NCBI RefSeq assembly: GCF_003130705.1
Contig: NZ_CP021354.1
Location: 3,224,001-3,288,000 of the forward strand
Origin: Rhodococcus oxybenzonivorans
GTDB taxonomy: Bacteria > Actinomycetota > Actinomycetes > Mycobacteriales > Mycobacteriaceae
DNA length: 64,000 nucleotides
Direction of reading: 5' to 3'
A program made the translations under genes and the position numbers. Each line of letters starts with the position of its first letter. Within the stretch, counting starts at the first letter, position 1. Shown piece after piece: positions 52,200 through 62,702 of the stretch. The notes beneath the pieces were generated by a model. The model was not told the DNA's origin. It ran no database searches and was given only the letters and a program-made list of their open reading frames with translations.

Positions 52200-53546
52200 G
52201 TGACCGGGTTTCGACGTCTGCTGGGCGAGTACGAGCGCAGTGTCGGTGTGCAGCCCGCCTCCCACCGCATCGAGTGCCCCGACCCGGGCGCCTTCCTCGC
52301 CGCTCGGCTTCCCGTCTTCGACCTGGCGGCGGGGTCGCTCGCGGCCGTCGCCACCGCCGTCGACAGATTCCGGGTGTCCTGCGGGTGGGGTCCGCGGTCG
52401 TGGCGGCTCGACCCCGAGCGGATCGCAGCAGCGTTCTCCAGCGACCGGCTGTTGCGAGTGGCGGGGGCACCGGTGTCCGGGTTCGCCGAGCTGTCCGGCT
52501 TCTTTGCTGTCTCCGACGGCTGGGTGCGTACCCACGCCAACTATCCGCACCACCGTCGCCGGCTTCTCGGGGCGATCGATCTCGCCGAGGATGCCGGCCG
52601 GGGGGCGTTCGCCGGCCGGCTCCGCAAATTCACCGCGGCCGAGGTCGAGGAACGGGCGTTCGCCGCGCAGGCCGTGGCGTCGGCCGTCCGTACGCAGGAA
52701 GAGTGGGCGGCCACCCCGCAGGGTGCGGCCGCGGCGTCGGGTGACCTGGTACCCACCGTCGTACATCCCGGTCATTCGCCGGGGTCGCGGCGGTCCGGGC
52801 AGGCCTCCGCGACGACACCGCTGAGCGAGATCACGGTTCTCGATCTGACCCGGGTGATCGCCGGCCCCGTCGCCACCCGCACGCTCGCGCTCCTGGGCGC
52901 CGAGGTCCTGCGCATCGACCCGCCGTTTCTCCCCGAAATCGCCGTGCAGCATCTCGACACCGGGCAGGGTAAACGGTCGACGCTGCTCGATGTGACGTCG
53001 GTGGCGGGCCGCAGGCGGTGGGAGGAGCTTCTTTCCGACGCGAATGTGGTCGTCACCGGCTACCGTCCGGGCGCCCTCGACACCCTGCTCGATCGCGCAC
53101 CCGCACAGGTGGTGCGGGGCAGGGTGAGTGCGTGGGGCCGCACCGGCCCCTGGGCGGGTAGGCGGGGCTTCGACAGCATCGTCCAGGCCGCATCGGGTAT
53201 CTCGCTCGTCGAGGGTGGGCACGCCCCCGGCGCGCTGCCCGCGCAGGCTCTCGATCACGCCAGTGGATACCTGCTCGCCGCCGGCATCGTCGACGCGCTG
53301 ACCGCGCACCGATCCGACGGCTGCGGCCGGACCGTCGACGTCTCCCTCGCGCGCACTGGTGCGTGGTTGCTGAGTGCACCCGGCCGGTCCGCCGACCCGC
53401 CGGCAGCCGCAGTTCCCGGACCGAACGCCGTAGTGTCACACGGAACTTCGGTCACCAGCCGCCCTGCACTGGCCGAGTACGACGACTACCCCTTCCCGGC
53501 CCGCCCGTGGGGCGAGGATCCAGCGGCGTGGGCAGCAACCCGCTGA
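52200..53546 (+). CDS. class III (CaiB/BaiF-type) CoA transferase
   Basis: The 448-residue protein starts at GTG 52200. The C-terminal half is typical CaiB/BaiF: ITVLDLTRVIAGPVATRTLA-LLGAEVLRIDPP, LDTGQGKRSTLLDVTSVAGR, GYRPGALDTLLDRAP, RGFDSIVQAASGISLVEGG and ALDHASGYLLAAGIVDALTA-HRSDG. The N-terminal ~190 residues are more divergent. Family III enzymes move CoA between carboxylic acids through an aspartyl-CoA thioester. The catalytic Asp could not be fixed with certainty. No catabolic cluster surrounds it. Confidence 0.8.
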   Translation: MTGFRRLLGEYERSVGVQPASHRIECPDPGAFLAARLPVFDLAAGSLAAVATAVDRFRVSCGWGPRSWRLDPERIAAAFSSDRLLRVAGAPVSGFAELSGFFAVSDGWVRTHANYPHHRRRLLGAIDLAEDAGRGAFAGRLRKFTAAEVEERAFAAQAVASAVRTQEEWAATPQGAAAASGDLVPTVVHPGHSPGSRRSGQASATTPLSEITVLDLTRVIAGPVATRTLALLGAEVLRIDPPFLPEIAVQHLDTGQGKRSTLLDVTSVAGRRRWEELLSDANVVVTGYRPGALDTLLDRAPAQVVRGRVSAWGRTGPWAGRRGFDSIVQAASGISLVEGGHAPGALPAQALDHASGYLLAAGIVDALTAHRSDGCGRTVDVSLARTGAWLLSAPGRSADPPAAAVPGPNAVVSHGTSVTSRPALAEYDDYPFPARPWGEDPAAWAATR

Positions 53547-53607
53547 CCGGTCCCGCAGAGACAGACCACGGTCCACGCGCACGGTCCTCGCCGTGCACTA
53601 TGGACGC

Positions 53608-53778
53608 GTGAAGACACACCACTACTCCCTGGCTGTCACCTGGACGGGCAACCGGGGATCGGGGACCACCGGGCCGAGCATCTACGACCGCCATTACCGG
53701 GCCCGTGCCCACTGCTTCATCGCGCGGTCGGTCAACTTCCCGGTCAGCCACCGCCCCACCGTCCGCGTCGCCGGATGA
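53608..53778 (+). pseudogene. OsmC-family remnant with large internal deletion
   Basis: GTG 53608 opens a 56-residue frame whose first part, VKTHHYSLAVTWTGNRGSGT, matches the start of OsmC-type peroxiredoxins. Its end, A-H-C-F-I-A-R-S-V-N-F-P-V, matches their C-terminal block, including the Cys near the end. About 100 residues between them, including the other catalytic Cys, are missing without loss of frame. The stop overlaps the nucleoside hydrolase start (ATGA). It cannot have OsmC activity; it may persist because it couples translation. Confidence 0.72.
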
Positions 53779-54812
53779 GCGCCCCCGCGCAGCGCCTGAT
53801 CGTCGATGTCGACACCGGAATCGACGATTCGCTGGCCCTTCTGTATCTGCTGGCCAGCCCGGAAGCGGAGATCCTCGGGATCGCCAGCACCGCCGGGAAC
53901 GTGCCCGTCGAGCAGGTCGCAGCCAACAATCTGAACTGGCTCGGGCTGTGCCGTGCACCCGACATCGAAGTGGCCCTCGGTGCGCGGGTGCCGCTCGACT
54001 GCCCGTTGCGGACCACCGAGGACACGCACGGGCCGCAGGGCATCGGGTACGCCGTCCTCCCCGACTCCGGCCGGTCCGTCTCGGGGCGGGACGCGACCAC
54101 GATGTGGGTCGAACTCGTCCGCGAGCATCCCGGCGAGGTCACCGGACTCGTCACCGGACCGCTGACCAATCTGGCGTTGGCAATCCGCGCGGAACCCGAA
54201 CTTCCCCGGCTGCTGCACCGGCTGGTGGTGATGGGCGGCGCCTACAACCATCCGGGCAACACCACCCCCACCACCGAATGGAACGTCTCCGTCGACCCCG
54301 AGGCCGCGAAGGAGGTGTTCGACGCTTTCTCCGGGCTCCCGGAGGGCCGGCGTCCCATCCTCTGCGGGCTCGACATCACCGAGACCATCGAAATGACACC
54401 GGACCATGTTCGCCGTCTCGCCGAAGCGGCGGGAAGTGTTCCCGCCGAGGTCATTTCACCGGAGGATGCGCCGCACATCCGGTCACGGACCAGCAACCCG
54501 GTGATCCGTCACCTGTCGGACGCCATCCGGTTCTACATGGATTTTCATCGCAGCCACAACCAGGGCTTCATCGCGCACATGCACGACCCGTTCGCTGCGG
54601 CGGTGGCGTTGAACCCGGACCTCGCCCGGACACGTCCGGCCACCGTCGACGTCGAACTCCATGGAACCCTGACCAGGGGCACCACGGTCGCCGACTGGGT
54701 CGGCCACTGGAATCGGGAACCCAACGCGGACATCGCGGTGAGCACCGACCCGGCCACGTTCTTCGACGACCTCATCGACCGGGTCGGCCGCTACGCGAAA
54801 TCGATCGGCTGA
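53775..54812 (+). CDS. inosine/uridine-preferring nucleoside hydrolase family protein
   Basis: The 345-residue protein has the calcium-binding signature D-V-D-T-G-I-D-D-S-L-A near residue 10. Others are ILGIASTAGNVPVEQVAANN, the conserved E-D-T-H-G-P-Q-G-I-G loop, GLVTGPLTNLALAIRAEPEL, VVMGGAYNHPGNTTPTTEWN-VSVDPEAAKEVF and HMHDPFAAAVALNPDL with the active-site His. These enzymes split the N-glycosidic bond of ribonucleosides for purine or pyrimidine salvage. Base preference is not predictable. Confidence 0.9.
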   Translation: MSAPAQRLIVDVDTGIDDSLALLYLLASPEAEILGIASTAGNVPVEQVAANNLNWLGLCRAPDIEVALGARVPLDCPLRTTEDTHGPQGIGYAVLPDSGRSVSGRDATTMWVELVREHPGEVTGLVTGPLTNLALAIRAEPELPRLLHRLVVMGGAYNHPGNTTPTTEWNVSVDPEAAKEVFDAFSGLPEGRRPILCGLDITETIEMTPDHVRRLAEAAGSVPAEVISPEDAPHIRSRTSNPVIRHLSDAIRFYMDFHRSHNQGFIAHMHDPFAAAVALNPDLARTRPATVDVELHGTLTRGTTVADWVGHWNREPNADIAVSTDPATFFDDLIDRVGRYAKSIG

Positions 54813-54910
54813 CACCGACGGCCGCGTCTTCCCGGCTCGCGACATCTGCACCGCCACAAAGGGGTGCGCGCCGGGCCCGCGGGCGAGCAGACTGGTAGCA
54901 GGAGGTCATC

Positions 54911-55117
54911 ATGCGCTTACTCAATGGCCTGCTCGGCGTGGTGACGGGGATTCTCACAGCCCTGCTCGGCACAGTGCTGGGAATCCTCGCCGCCGTAGTG
55001 TGGCTCGTCGGTGGGGTGCTCTGTGTGACGGTGATTCTGCTGCCGCTCGGGATTCCCGTCCTGAAGCTCGGCCGCCGACTGTTCACCCTTGCCGGGCAGC
55101 TGATGCATCTTCCCTGA
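54911..55117 (+). CDS. small hydrophobic membrane protein (68 residues)
   Basis: GGAGG stands just before ATG 54911. Two hydrophobic stretches (LLGVVTGILTALLGTVLGIL and VVWLVGGVLCVTVILLPLGI) predict two membrane helices with a short basic tail (KLGRRLFTLAG). Similar small membrane proteins are common in actinobacteria but uncharacterised. Its last 35 bp overlap the 3' end of the convergent metal-permease gene. Confidence 0.65.
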   Translation: MRLLNGLLGVVTGILTALLGTVLGILAAVVWLVGGVLCVTVILLPLGIPVLKLGRRLFTLAGQLMHLP

Positions 55118-55973
55118 GCGACCGCCGCCGCGACGCGGTGATTCTGCGACCGATGACGCCCTGACGAGGCGCGAAAAGGTACGCCAGGGCGAACGCTGCA
55201 CCCTGGGACAGCACGACCATGCCGCCGCTGGCAGTGTCGAGATGATAGCTCAGGTACAGCCCTGTGACCGCGCAGACCGCCGAGATCGCGGGTGCGATGA
55301 TCAGCATGCGGTGAAAGCTGTCGGTGAGCAGGTAGGCCGTGGATCCGGGGATGATGAGCATGGCCACCACCAGAATCACACCCACCGCCTGCAAGGCCAC
55401 CACAGCGGTGAGCGCGAGTAGTCCCAGGAGCGCGGCCCCCAGCAGCCGGGGATTGAGACCGATGGCGTGGGCGTGGGTGCGGTCGAAGGCGTAGAGCGTG
55501 AAGTCGCGGCGTTTGACGATCAGGGCGACGAAGACGACGGCCCCGAGGATCGCGATCTGGATGAGATCGGAGCGGCTGACGCCCAGCAGGTTGCCGAAGA
55601 TGATGTGGTTGAGGTCGGTTTGGCTCGGAGTTACCGAAACCAGGACCAGGCCGAGGGCGAACAAGGTGGAGAACACGATTCCGATCGCGGCGTCTTCCTT
55701 GACACGACTGGTGTCGCGGACCACCCCGATCAGTGCCACCGCCAGGAATCCGAAGATCACTGCGCCGAGGGCGAAGGGGGCGCCGACGATGTAGGCGAGG
55801 ACGACGCCGGGCAGGACGGCGTGCGAGACGGCATCGCCCATCAGCGACCACCCGATCAGCACCAGCCAGCACGACAACACCGCGCACACCACCGACGCGA
55901 TCAGGGTGGTGATCAGTGCGCGGACCATGAAGTCGTAACGCAGCGGGTCGACAAAGAAGTCGATCACGTTCAT
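55083..55973 (-). CDS. Mn/Zn ABC transporter permease
   Basis: The 296-residue ABC-3 family permease has about eight membrane helices, including LITTLIASVVCAVLSCWLVL, GWSLMGDAVSHAVLPGVVLA, VVALQAVGVILVVAMLIIPG-STAYLLTD and VVLSQGAAFALAYLF. The D-R-T-H-A-H-A-I-G-L-N segment resembles MntB/SitC-type manganese permeases more than ZnuB. It is the last gene of a three-gene minus-strand operon with the ATPase and binding protein. Confidence 0.88.
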   Translation of the reverse strand: MNVIDFFVDPLRYDFMVRALITTLIASVVCAVLSCWLVLIGWSLMGDAVSHAVLPGVVLAYIVGAPFALGAVIFGFLAVALIGVVRDTSRVKEDAAIGIVFSTLFALGLVLVSVTPSQTDLNHIIFGNLLGVSRSDLIQIAILGAVVFVALIVKRRDFTLYAFDRTHAHAIGLNPRLLGAALLGLLALTAVVALQAVGVILVVAMLIIPGSTAYLLTDSFHRMLIIAPAISAVCAVTGLYLSYHLDTASGGMVVLSQGAAFALAYLFAPRQGVIGRRITASRRRSLREDASAARQG

Positions 55974-55979
55974 GGGGTG

Positions 55980-56717
55980 TCAGGTCCTTGTCATCACGTC
56001 GAGGCCGAAGGCCGACGCCAGGTTCGCCGGTTGCAGAACGAGCGTCGGGTCGCCGTGCGCGAGCACCGTGCGCATCAGCAGGATCGCCTCGTCCGCCAGC
56101 GCCGGCAGCGCGTGCAGGTCATGAGTGGAGACGAGGATGGCCGCACCTGCACCGGCGAGTTCCCGCAGCAACGTGGTGATGGTGGCCTCGGAGCGTTTGT
56201 CGACCCCCGCGAACGGTTCGTCCAACAGCAGGATCGTTGCCTCCTGGGCGATTCCCCGGGCCACGAAAGTACGTTTCTTCTGGCCGCCGGACAATTGCCC
56301 GATCTGCCGGTCCGCCAAGTCGGTGAGTTCCACGCGTTCGAGGGCGTGGTCGACGGCCGAACGATCAGCCTTCCCGGGCCGCCGGGTCAGGCCCATGCGA
56401 CCGTAGCGGCCGGTCATCACCACATCTCGCACGGACAGTGGAAAGGCCCAGTCCACCTCCTCGCTCTGCGGAACATAACCCAGGACACCGGTTTTACGCG
56501 CGGTGGCCGGGGCCTGGCCGTTGATGCGGACCGTGCCGGTATCGGGTTTGACCGTTCCCATGATCGATTTGAACAGTGTGGATTTGCCGGAGCCGTTCAT
56601 CCCGACCAGCCCGCACACCCGTCCTGCCTGCAGGGAGAGGGAGACCCGGTCGAGCGCGAGGACGTCACCGTAGTGGACTGTGACGTCCTGCACCTCGACG
56701 GCCGGCTGGGGAGTCAT
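55980..56717 (-). CDS. Mn/Zn ABC transporter ATP-binding protein
   Basis: The 245-residue ATPase has Walker A G-M-N-G-S-G-K-S-T, a Q-loop in TGVLGYVPQSEEVDWAFP, signature L-S-G-G-Q-K-K-R, Walker B ILLLDEPFAGVDKRSEATIT and switch His in ILVSTHDLHALPAL. The E-E-V-D-W-x-F-P element is typical of manganese/zinc/iron (SitB/MntA) ATPases. Start and stop overlap or abut the neighbouring transporter genes. Confidence 0.93.
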   Translation of the reverse strand: MTPQPAVEVQDVTVHYGDVLALDRVSLSLQAGRVCGLVGMNGSGKSTLFKSIMGTVKPDTGTVRINGQAPATARKTGVLGYVPQSEEVDWAFPLSVRDVVMTGRYGRMGLTRRPGKADRSAVDHALERVELTDLADRQIGQLSGGQKKRTFVARGIAQEATILLLDEPFAGVDKRSEATITTLLRELAGAGAAILVSTHDLHALPALADEAILLMRTVLAHGDPTLVLQPANLASAFGLDVMTRT

Positions 56718-57664
56718 GGCCGTTGTCCGTTCAAAGCGGACGTGAGGGTCTCGGCGTCGTGCCGGATCAAATCAAGGTAGGTCGGCACGGGTCCGCCCTG
56801 CTCCGACAGCGAATCGACGTAGAGGGTTCCGCCGAAAGCGGCGTCGGTGGCTTCCACCACGCGTTGCATCGGCGCATCCGACACCGTCGACTCACAGAAC
56901 ACCGCGGGTACCCGGTTCTGCTTGACGAACTCGATCGTCGACGCGATCTGCTGGGGGGTGGCCTGTTGTTCGGCATTGACCGGCCAGATGTACTTCTCGG
57001 TCAACCCCGCATCGCGCGCAAGATACGAAAACGCTCCTTCGCACGTGACCAGCGCCCGTTCATTCACCGGCAACGCGCTCAACTCGGCGACCAATTCGTC
57101 CTGCACCTGCTGCAGTCGGGCCTTGTAGGCATCACCGTTGGTGCGATACTCGCTCGCGTGTTCGGGATCGAGGCCGCTGAACGCGGTGACCATGTTGTCG
57201 ACGTAGATCTGCACATTCAGGGGTGACATCCACGCGTGCGGATTCGGTTTGCCCGCGTAGGCATCTTCGCCGATGCCGATCGGCTCGACCCCGTCGCTGA
57301 CGACCACATGCTCGACATCCAGCCCCTCGACGAATTGGGCGAACCAGGCCTCCAGATTCATCCCGTTATCGAGGATCAGGTCGGCCTCGGCCGCCTTCCT
57401 GATATCGCCCGGTGTCGGCTCGTAACCGTGAATTTCCGTGCCCGCTTTGGTGAGCGACTCCACCGTCAGGTGCTCCCCCCCGACGTTCTCCGCGATGTCG
57501 GCGAGAACAGTGAAGGTGGTCAACACCACCGGTTTGCCGTCGGCGGGCCCGGCCGCACCCTCGGCGCACCCGGACAGCATCAGCGTCGCGGCGAGAGCTG
57601 CCAGTATCGCCGCGACCGTGGTTGCCCGTCGCCGCCTGCCCAACCCGAAGTCCGTTGTTTTCAC
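56714..57664 (-). CDS. Mn/Zn ABC transporter substrate-binding lipoprotein
   Basis: The 316-residue cluster A-I binding protein has a basic N-terminus and a lipoprotein signal (AAILAALAATLMLSGCAEG). Metal-ligand segments include AGTEIHGYEPTPGDIRKAAE (first His), PNPHAWMSPLNVQIYVDNMV (second His), VTCEGAFSYLARDAGL (Glu) and VPAVFCESTVSDAPMQ. The His/His/Glu/Asp pattern and no long His-rich loop favour manganese over zinc. GTG 57664 starts a leaderless transcript next to an inverted-repeat operator. Confidence 0.88.
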   Translation of the reverse strand: MKTTDFGLGRRRRATTVAAILAALAATLMLSGCAEGAAGPADGKPVVLTTFTVLADIAENVGGEHLTVESLTKAGTEIHGYEPTPGDIRKAAEADLILDNGMNLEAWFAQFVEGLDVEHVVVSDGVEPIGIGEDAYAGKPNPHAWMSPLNVQIYVDNMVTAFSGLDPEHASEYRTNGDAYKARLQQVQDELVAELSALPVNERALVTCEGAFSYLARDAGLTEKYIWPVNAEQQATPQQIASTIEFVKQNRVPAVFCESTVSDAPMQRVVEATDAAFGGTLYVDSLSEQGGPVPTYLDLIRHDAETLTSALNGQRP

Positions 57665-57670
57665 AGTCGA

Positions 57671-57695
57671 ATCATAATGTTCGGCTTTCCGAAAC
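57671..57695 (-). promoter_or_regulatory. leaderless promoter with inverted-repeat operator before Mn/Zn operon
   Basis: On the minus strand TATGAT (57671-57676) lies 6 nt before GTG 57664, so the mRNA is probably leaderless. Directly upstream, TTCGG-N4-CCGAA (57680-57684 and 57689-57693) forms an inverted repeat in the spacer between -10 and -35, a position suited to repression by an MntR/DtxR-type or Zur-type regulator. Confidence 0.65.
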
Positions 57696-57822
57696 TACAA
57701 GTGTGGGTCATCCCGCCGAGGAAGGTGCGCGGTGGAGCGCCGATCGTCACTGCGCCGAGCCGGGACCTTCGCGGTCCCGAGGTGTTGCTCCTGACGTAGC
57801 GTGAGGTTTTACGGTGGCCTGC

Positions 57823-58332
57823 ATGACCACGAACGACCCGGAAGCATCAGCTCTCACACAGGAACACATCATTGCGGTGACTCTCGAACTGCCTGGGGTC
57901 ACGGTGATGACGGCCAGTGAAGAGGGCGGCGCTCCGCGGAGTTCCTGGGGAGACACCTTCTTCTCATACAATCCTGATGGCGACCCGCCGACGGAGCAGC
58001 GTTTCCCGTTCGCCACCATCGTGACGAACGACGTCGAGGGGTGGGACACCTCCTCGAACTTGAACCGGCAGGGCGTATTTCGTCTCAATGTCTCGGTCGG
58101 CCGGGACCGCTTCCGCGAACTACTCGGCTTCTCACCGGCCGAACATGCGCAGCGCAGCTGCGGCATCTATTACAGCGCACTGGACCGACTGCTCCCCCAC
58201 CCGAACTACGCAGCCCAATCATGGGTATCGATCCTGAACCCGGCAGTGGCGACGGCGCACTTCGTGCCGGGGTTACTTGCCCTCGCGCACGGCCGAGCGA
58301 GGGGGCGACACTTCCGGCGAAGCGCACGATGA
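57823..58332 (+). CDS. DUF6194 family protein
   Basis: ATG 57823 lies 7 nt after TACGGT, consistent with a leaderless mRNA; GTG 57814 is in frame. The 169 residues show the DUF6194 pattern: VTLELPGVTVMTASEEGGAP-RSSWGDTFFSYNPDG, PFATIVTNDVEGWDTSSNLN-RQGVFRLNVSVGRDRF, and the late PNYAAQSWVSILNPAVATAH. The fold resembles small actinobacterial proteins with no known activity. The last ~20 residues are Arg-rich (HGRARGRHFRRSAR). Confidence 0.75.
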   Translation: MTTNDPEASALTQEHIIAVTLELPGVTVMTASEEGGAPRSSWGDTFFSYNPDGDPPTEQRFPFATIVTNDVEGWDTSSNLNRQGVFRLNVSVGRDRFRELLGFSPAEHAQRSCGIYYSALDRLLPHPNYAAQSWVSILNPAVATAHFVPGLLALAHGRARGRHFRRSAR

Positions 58333-58389
58333 ACGCCGTCTTCTCGCCGAGTTCGCCCCCGCCGCGCCGCGACGATGCATGATCGCGAG

Positions 58390-59151
58390 ATGGACGGGTA
58401 CACAGTTGGGCAACTGGCGGCGCTGTCGGGTATTTCCGTCCGTACCCTCCATCATTACGACAGCATCGGCCTGCTGAAGCCGCACGGGCGCAGCGCGGCC
58501 AACCACCGCGTGTACTCCCCCGACGACGTTCAGCGTTTGCGGCACATACTCTTCTACCGAGAGCTGGAGTTCGGGCTCGACGAGATCGCCGACATGCTGG
58601 CCGAGCCCGACGCCCGCGTCGACGATCACCTCCGCCGACAGCACCGCCTCCTGCGGCAGCGTCAGGCACGCACCGAGGAATTGCTCGACGCCATCGAAAA
58701 GGAAATGCGCGCTCGCCACATGGGGGTGGCATTGTCCCCGGAAGAGCAGCTCGCCATCTTCAGCACCGACAGTTTCGGTGACCGACTGCGCGAGGCCGAG
58801 CAGCGGTGGGCCGAGTCGAATCAGAACCAGGTACTACCGCGGCGAACCGCCGCCTATACCAAGGACGACTGGGTGGTGATCAAGGCAGACGCCGATGCCA
58901 ACATCCAGGCATTCGTCGACGCGATAACCGCGGGTGAGCCGGCCACCGGCGCAGTCGCGATGCAGGCCGCCGAAAACCACCGTGCCCACATCGCACGGTG
59001 GTTCTTCGACTGCACCCACCGACAGCACCGGGACGTGGCTGCCCTCTACCTCGCCGACCCGGCGGCCGCCGCGCACTGGAACGAGATGGCACCCGGGTTC
59101 GCGCACTACGTTCACGACGCGATACTGGCAAACGCCGACCGCGCCGGCTGA
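58390..59151 (+). CDS. MerR-family regulator with TipAS-like ligand domain
   Basis: From ATG 58390 the 253 residues comprise a MerR winged helix (YTVGQLAALSGISVRTLHHY-DSIGLLKP, NHRVYSPDDVQRLRHILFYR), a dimer helix (LRRQHRLLRQRQARTEELLD) and a C-terminal TipAS domain (about 120-250: RLREAEQRWAESNQNQ, AAENHRAHIARWFFDCTHRQ, AHWNEMAPGFAHYVHDAILA). TipA-like regulators bind thiopeptides or other antibiotics and activate their own or resistance genes. ATG 58375 is in frame and possible. It is convergent with the rifampicin monooxygenase gene. Confidence 0.87.
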   Translation: MDGYTVGQLAALSGISVRTLHHYDSIGLLKPHGRSAANHRVYSPDDVQRLRHILFYRELEFGLDEIADMLAEPDARVDDHLRRQHRLLRQRQARTEELLDAIEKEMRARHMGVALSPEEQLAIFSTDSFGDRLREAEQRWAESNQNQVLPRRTAAYTKDDWVVIKADADANIQAFVDAITAGEPATGAVAMQAAENHRAHIARWFFDCTHRQHRDVAALYLADPAAAAHWNEMAPGFAHYVHDAILANADRAG

Positions 59152-59386
59152 CGACCTGACGACCACCGGACTTTTCGGTTGGTCACGAACCGTTGACCAG
59201 TAGGTCGAGGATCCATACCAACCACGGAATCCCACCTTCGATCGGCAACTCCCACATCGTCGACACCCCCTGCTCGCATCCACTATCCGGACGTCGCCAT
59301 TGTGCACGACTGCGCGACATCAGCCCGCCGAAGCGCTCACAACCCGACTCGAACCGGCGTGTCGACGCACGCGAGCAGTTCGGCGC

Positions 59387-60988
<1,602 letters not shown>

Positions 60989-61069
60989 CTACTCCATGCC
61001 GTTCTCATGTGTGCAGCCGGCGAGATCCGACCACCGGAGTACCGGCCGATCGGCAAACGGAATTTCGAC

Positions 61070-61303
61070 ATGACCAGGCCCGCAACTGTTCAGAAGATCG
61101 ACACCCTCGCAGACGTCCGTGCCGGCGACAAGGGCGACATGCTCATCCTCGCCGTGCTGGCCAGGGACCGGGCCGTCGCACCGAACCTCATGGCGATGGT
61201 GTTCGAGTTGCCCGGCGTCCTCGGCGGCGGGGTCACGGGCTCACCCGCACTCGACGGACACGGCAAGACGCTGGGCTATCACCTGCTGAGCCTCGAAATC
61301 TGA
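61070..61303 (+). CDS. AtuA-like small-domain protein, possibly internally shortened
   Basis: ATG 61070 gives 77 residues with the hallmark of the AtuA-like ferredoxin-fold domain: DTLADVRAGDKGDMLILAVL at the start, and GVLGGGVTGSPALDGHGKTL-GYHLLSLEI at the end. Free-standing members are usually ~105 residues; some 30-40 residues between LARD and the VFELPG strand seem to be missing. In-frame GTG 60956 and ATG 60965 exist, but the added residues do not resemble the family. AtuA proteins accompany biotin-dependent acyl-CoA carboxylases in terpenoid and branched-chain acid breakdown. Confidence 0.62.
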   Translation: MTRPATVQKIDTLADVRAGDKGDMLILAVLARDRAVAPNLMAMVFELPGVLGGGVTGSPALDGHGKTLGYHLLSLEI

Positions 61304-61307
61304 CCGG

Positions 61308-62702
61308 CTACACGGGATTCCGGTCCCGCGACGCCGACAGGACGGCGGCGAGCGCCCGCCGATCGAGTTTGCCGCGCGGTGTGCGCGGCAAACTGTCGAC
61401 CGCGAGAACCTGAACCGGCATGCTCGGGCTCGGCAACGTGGCGCGCAGATGCCGCCAGATCTCGCTGGAACTAGGCCCGTCGCCGTCGACCACGATCGCA
61501 GCGGCTGGTGCCTCGCCCATCCGGCTGTCCGGTACTCCGATGCACGCAGCCTCCGTGATCCCGGGAAGCGCGGTCAACGCCGCCTCGATGGCCGCGGGTT
61601 CCACATTGAGTCCCGCCCGGATCACCGTGTCGCTGTCCCGGCCGAACAACTGCAGACTGTTGCCTGCCACGCGGCCGCGGTCCCCCACCGTCATCCACCC
61701 GTCGGCGGGGCCGTTCACCACGCCGTCCTCGGTGAGGTAGCCGTCGAACAGCATGTCGCTGCGCACGTGAACGAGGCCCTCGCGAATTTCGGCGTCGACG
61801 CCGTCGAACAGCTCGCCTGCCGCATGCTCGTCGGCGGCGCCGAGACCCCGGTCGAAGGATACGAAGCTCAGTTCGGAGGCGCCGTAGAAGTGCACGAGCG
61901 ACGCGTTGGGCAGCACCTCCTGCAATGCCTGACGCCCGGTGCGCGGCCACCGGGCCGCCGAGGACAGCACCTCCCGGACGCTGCCGACCGGACCGACCCC
62001 CGCCCGCACCACATCCCACGCGATGGTGGGTACCGAATACAGATGTGTCGCCGCGTCGCGCAGCGAGTGCGTGACCGGGCGCAGATCCACCGTCGCCCCG
62101 CGAGTGAGGCCGTGCAGCGCGCCGTACAGGAAATGGGTGTGGTCGAGAACTCCGGGCACCGCCACACGATCCCCGCGACCGATGTCGAAGGTCGCGTCGG
62201 AGCGGTCGAGGGTGGTGGCCCAGGATCGCTGGTTGCGCACGAACAGCTTCGGCTCACCGGTGGTGCCGGACGTGATGCCGACCAGCAGTTCGGTGTCGGG
62301 ACGCGCCCGATCCGCGGCGCCGTCGGATTCGAGGCTCTCCGCCGTCTCGACGGTCCCGTCGAATCCCAGTCTCCGCAACCTGGCGTGCTGGTGCGACACG
62401 GCCACCACGGCACCGGGTTTCGCGAGCTCGAGCACCCGCGTCAGCTGCGCGGGCAGGAGGTGTCGGTGCAGCAGCACGACGCTGACTCCCGCGTGCATCG
62501 CCGCCGTCACCGCGACCAGCGACCCCACATCCGACGTCGGCAGCACGGCAACCCGGTTCATGCCGTCGAGCCCGGCGGCGGTGCGCGTGACCCGCGACCA
62601 GAACCGGCCGTAGTCGACGGTCTCGCGTGCGGACACGACCGCTGTCGTCTCCGGGTTCTCGGCGGCCCGTCGAGCGACACGCTCGGCGAGCAGTTCAGTC
62701 AT
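61308..62702 (-). CDS. acyl-adenylating enzyme (class I AMP-forming acyl-CoA ligase)
   Basis: The 464-residue protein shows the ANL-superfamily motifs: LLVGITSGTTGEPKLFVRNQ (P-loop A3), VHFYGASELS (A5), DGWMTVGDRGRVAGN (A7) and LPRTPRGKLDRRAL (A10, catalytic Lys). It activates a carboxylic acid with ATP, usually ending in a CoA thioester. The 5' end overlaps the downstream end of the ECF permease gene by 8 bp, so it is translated with the vitamin transporter. The substrate is unknown. Confidence 0.88.
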   Translation of the reverse strand: MTELLAERVARRAAENPETTAVVSARETVDYGRFWSRVTRTAAGLDGMNRVAVLPTSDVGSLVAVTAAMHAGVSVVLLHRHLLPAQLTRVLELAKPGAVVAVSHQHARLRRLGFDGTVETAESLESDGAADRARPDTELLVGITSGTTGEPKLFVRNQRSWATTLDRSDATFDIGRGDRVAVPGVLDHTHFLYGALHGLTRGATVDLRPVTHSLRDAATHLYSVPTIAWDVVRAGVGPVGSVREVLSSAARWPRTGRQALQEVLPNASLVHFYGASELSFVSFDRGLGAADEHAAGELFDGVDAEIREGLVHVRSDMLFDGYLTEDGVVNGPADGWMTVGDRGRVAGNSLQLFGRDSDTVIRAGLNVEPAAIEAALTALPGITEAACIGVPDSRMGEAPAAAIVVDGDGPSSSEIWRHLRATLPSPSMPVQVLAVDSLPRTPRGKLDRRALAAVLSASRDRNPV

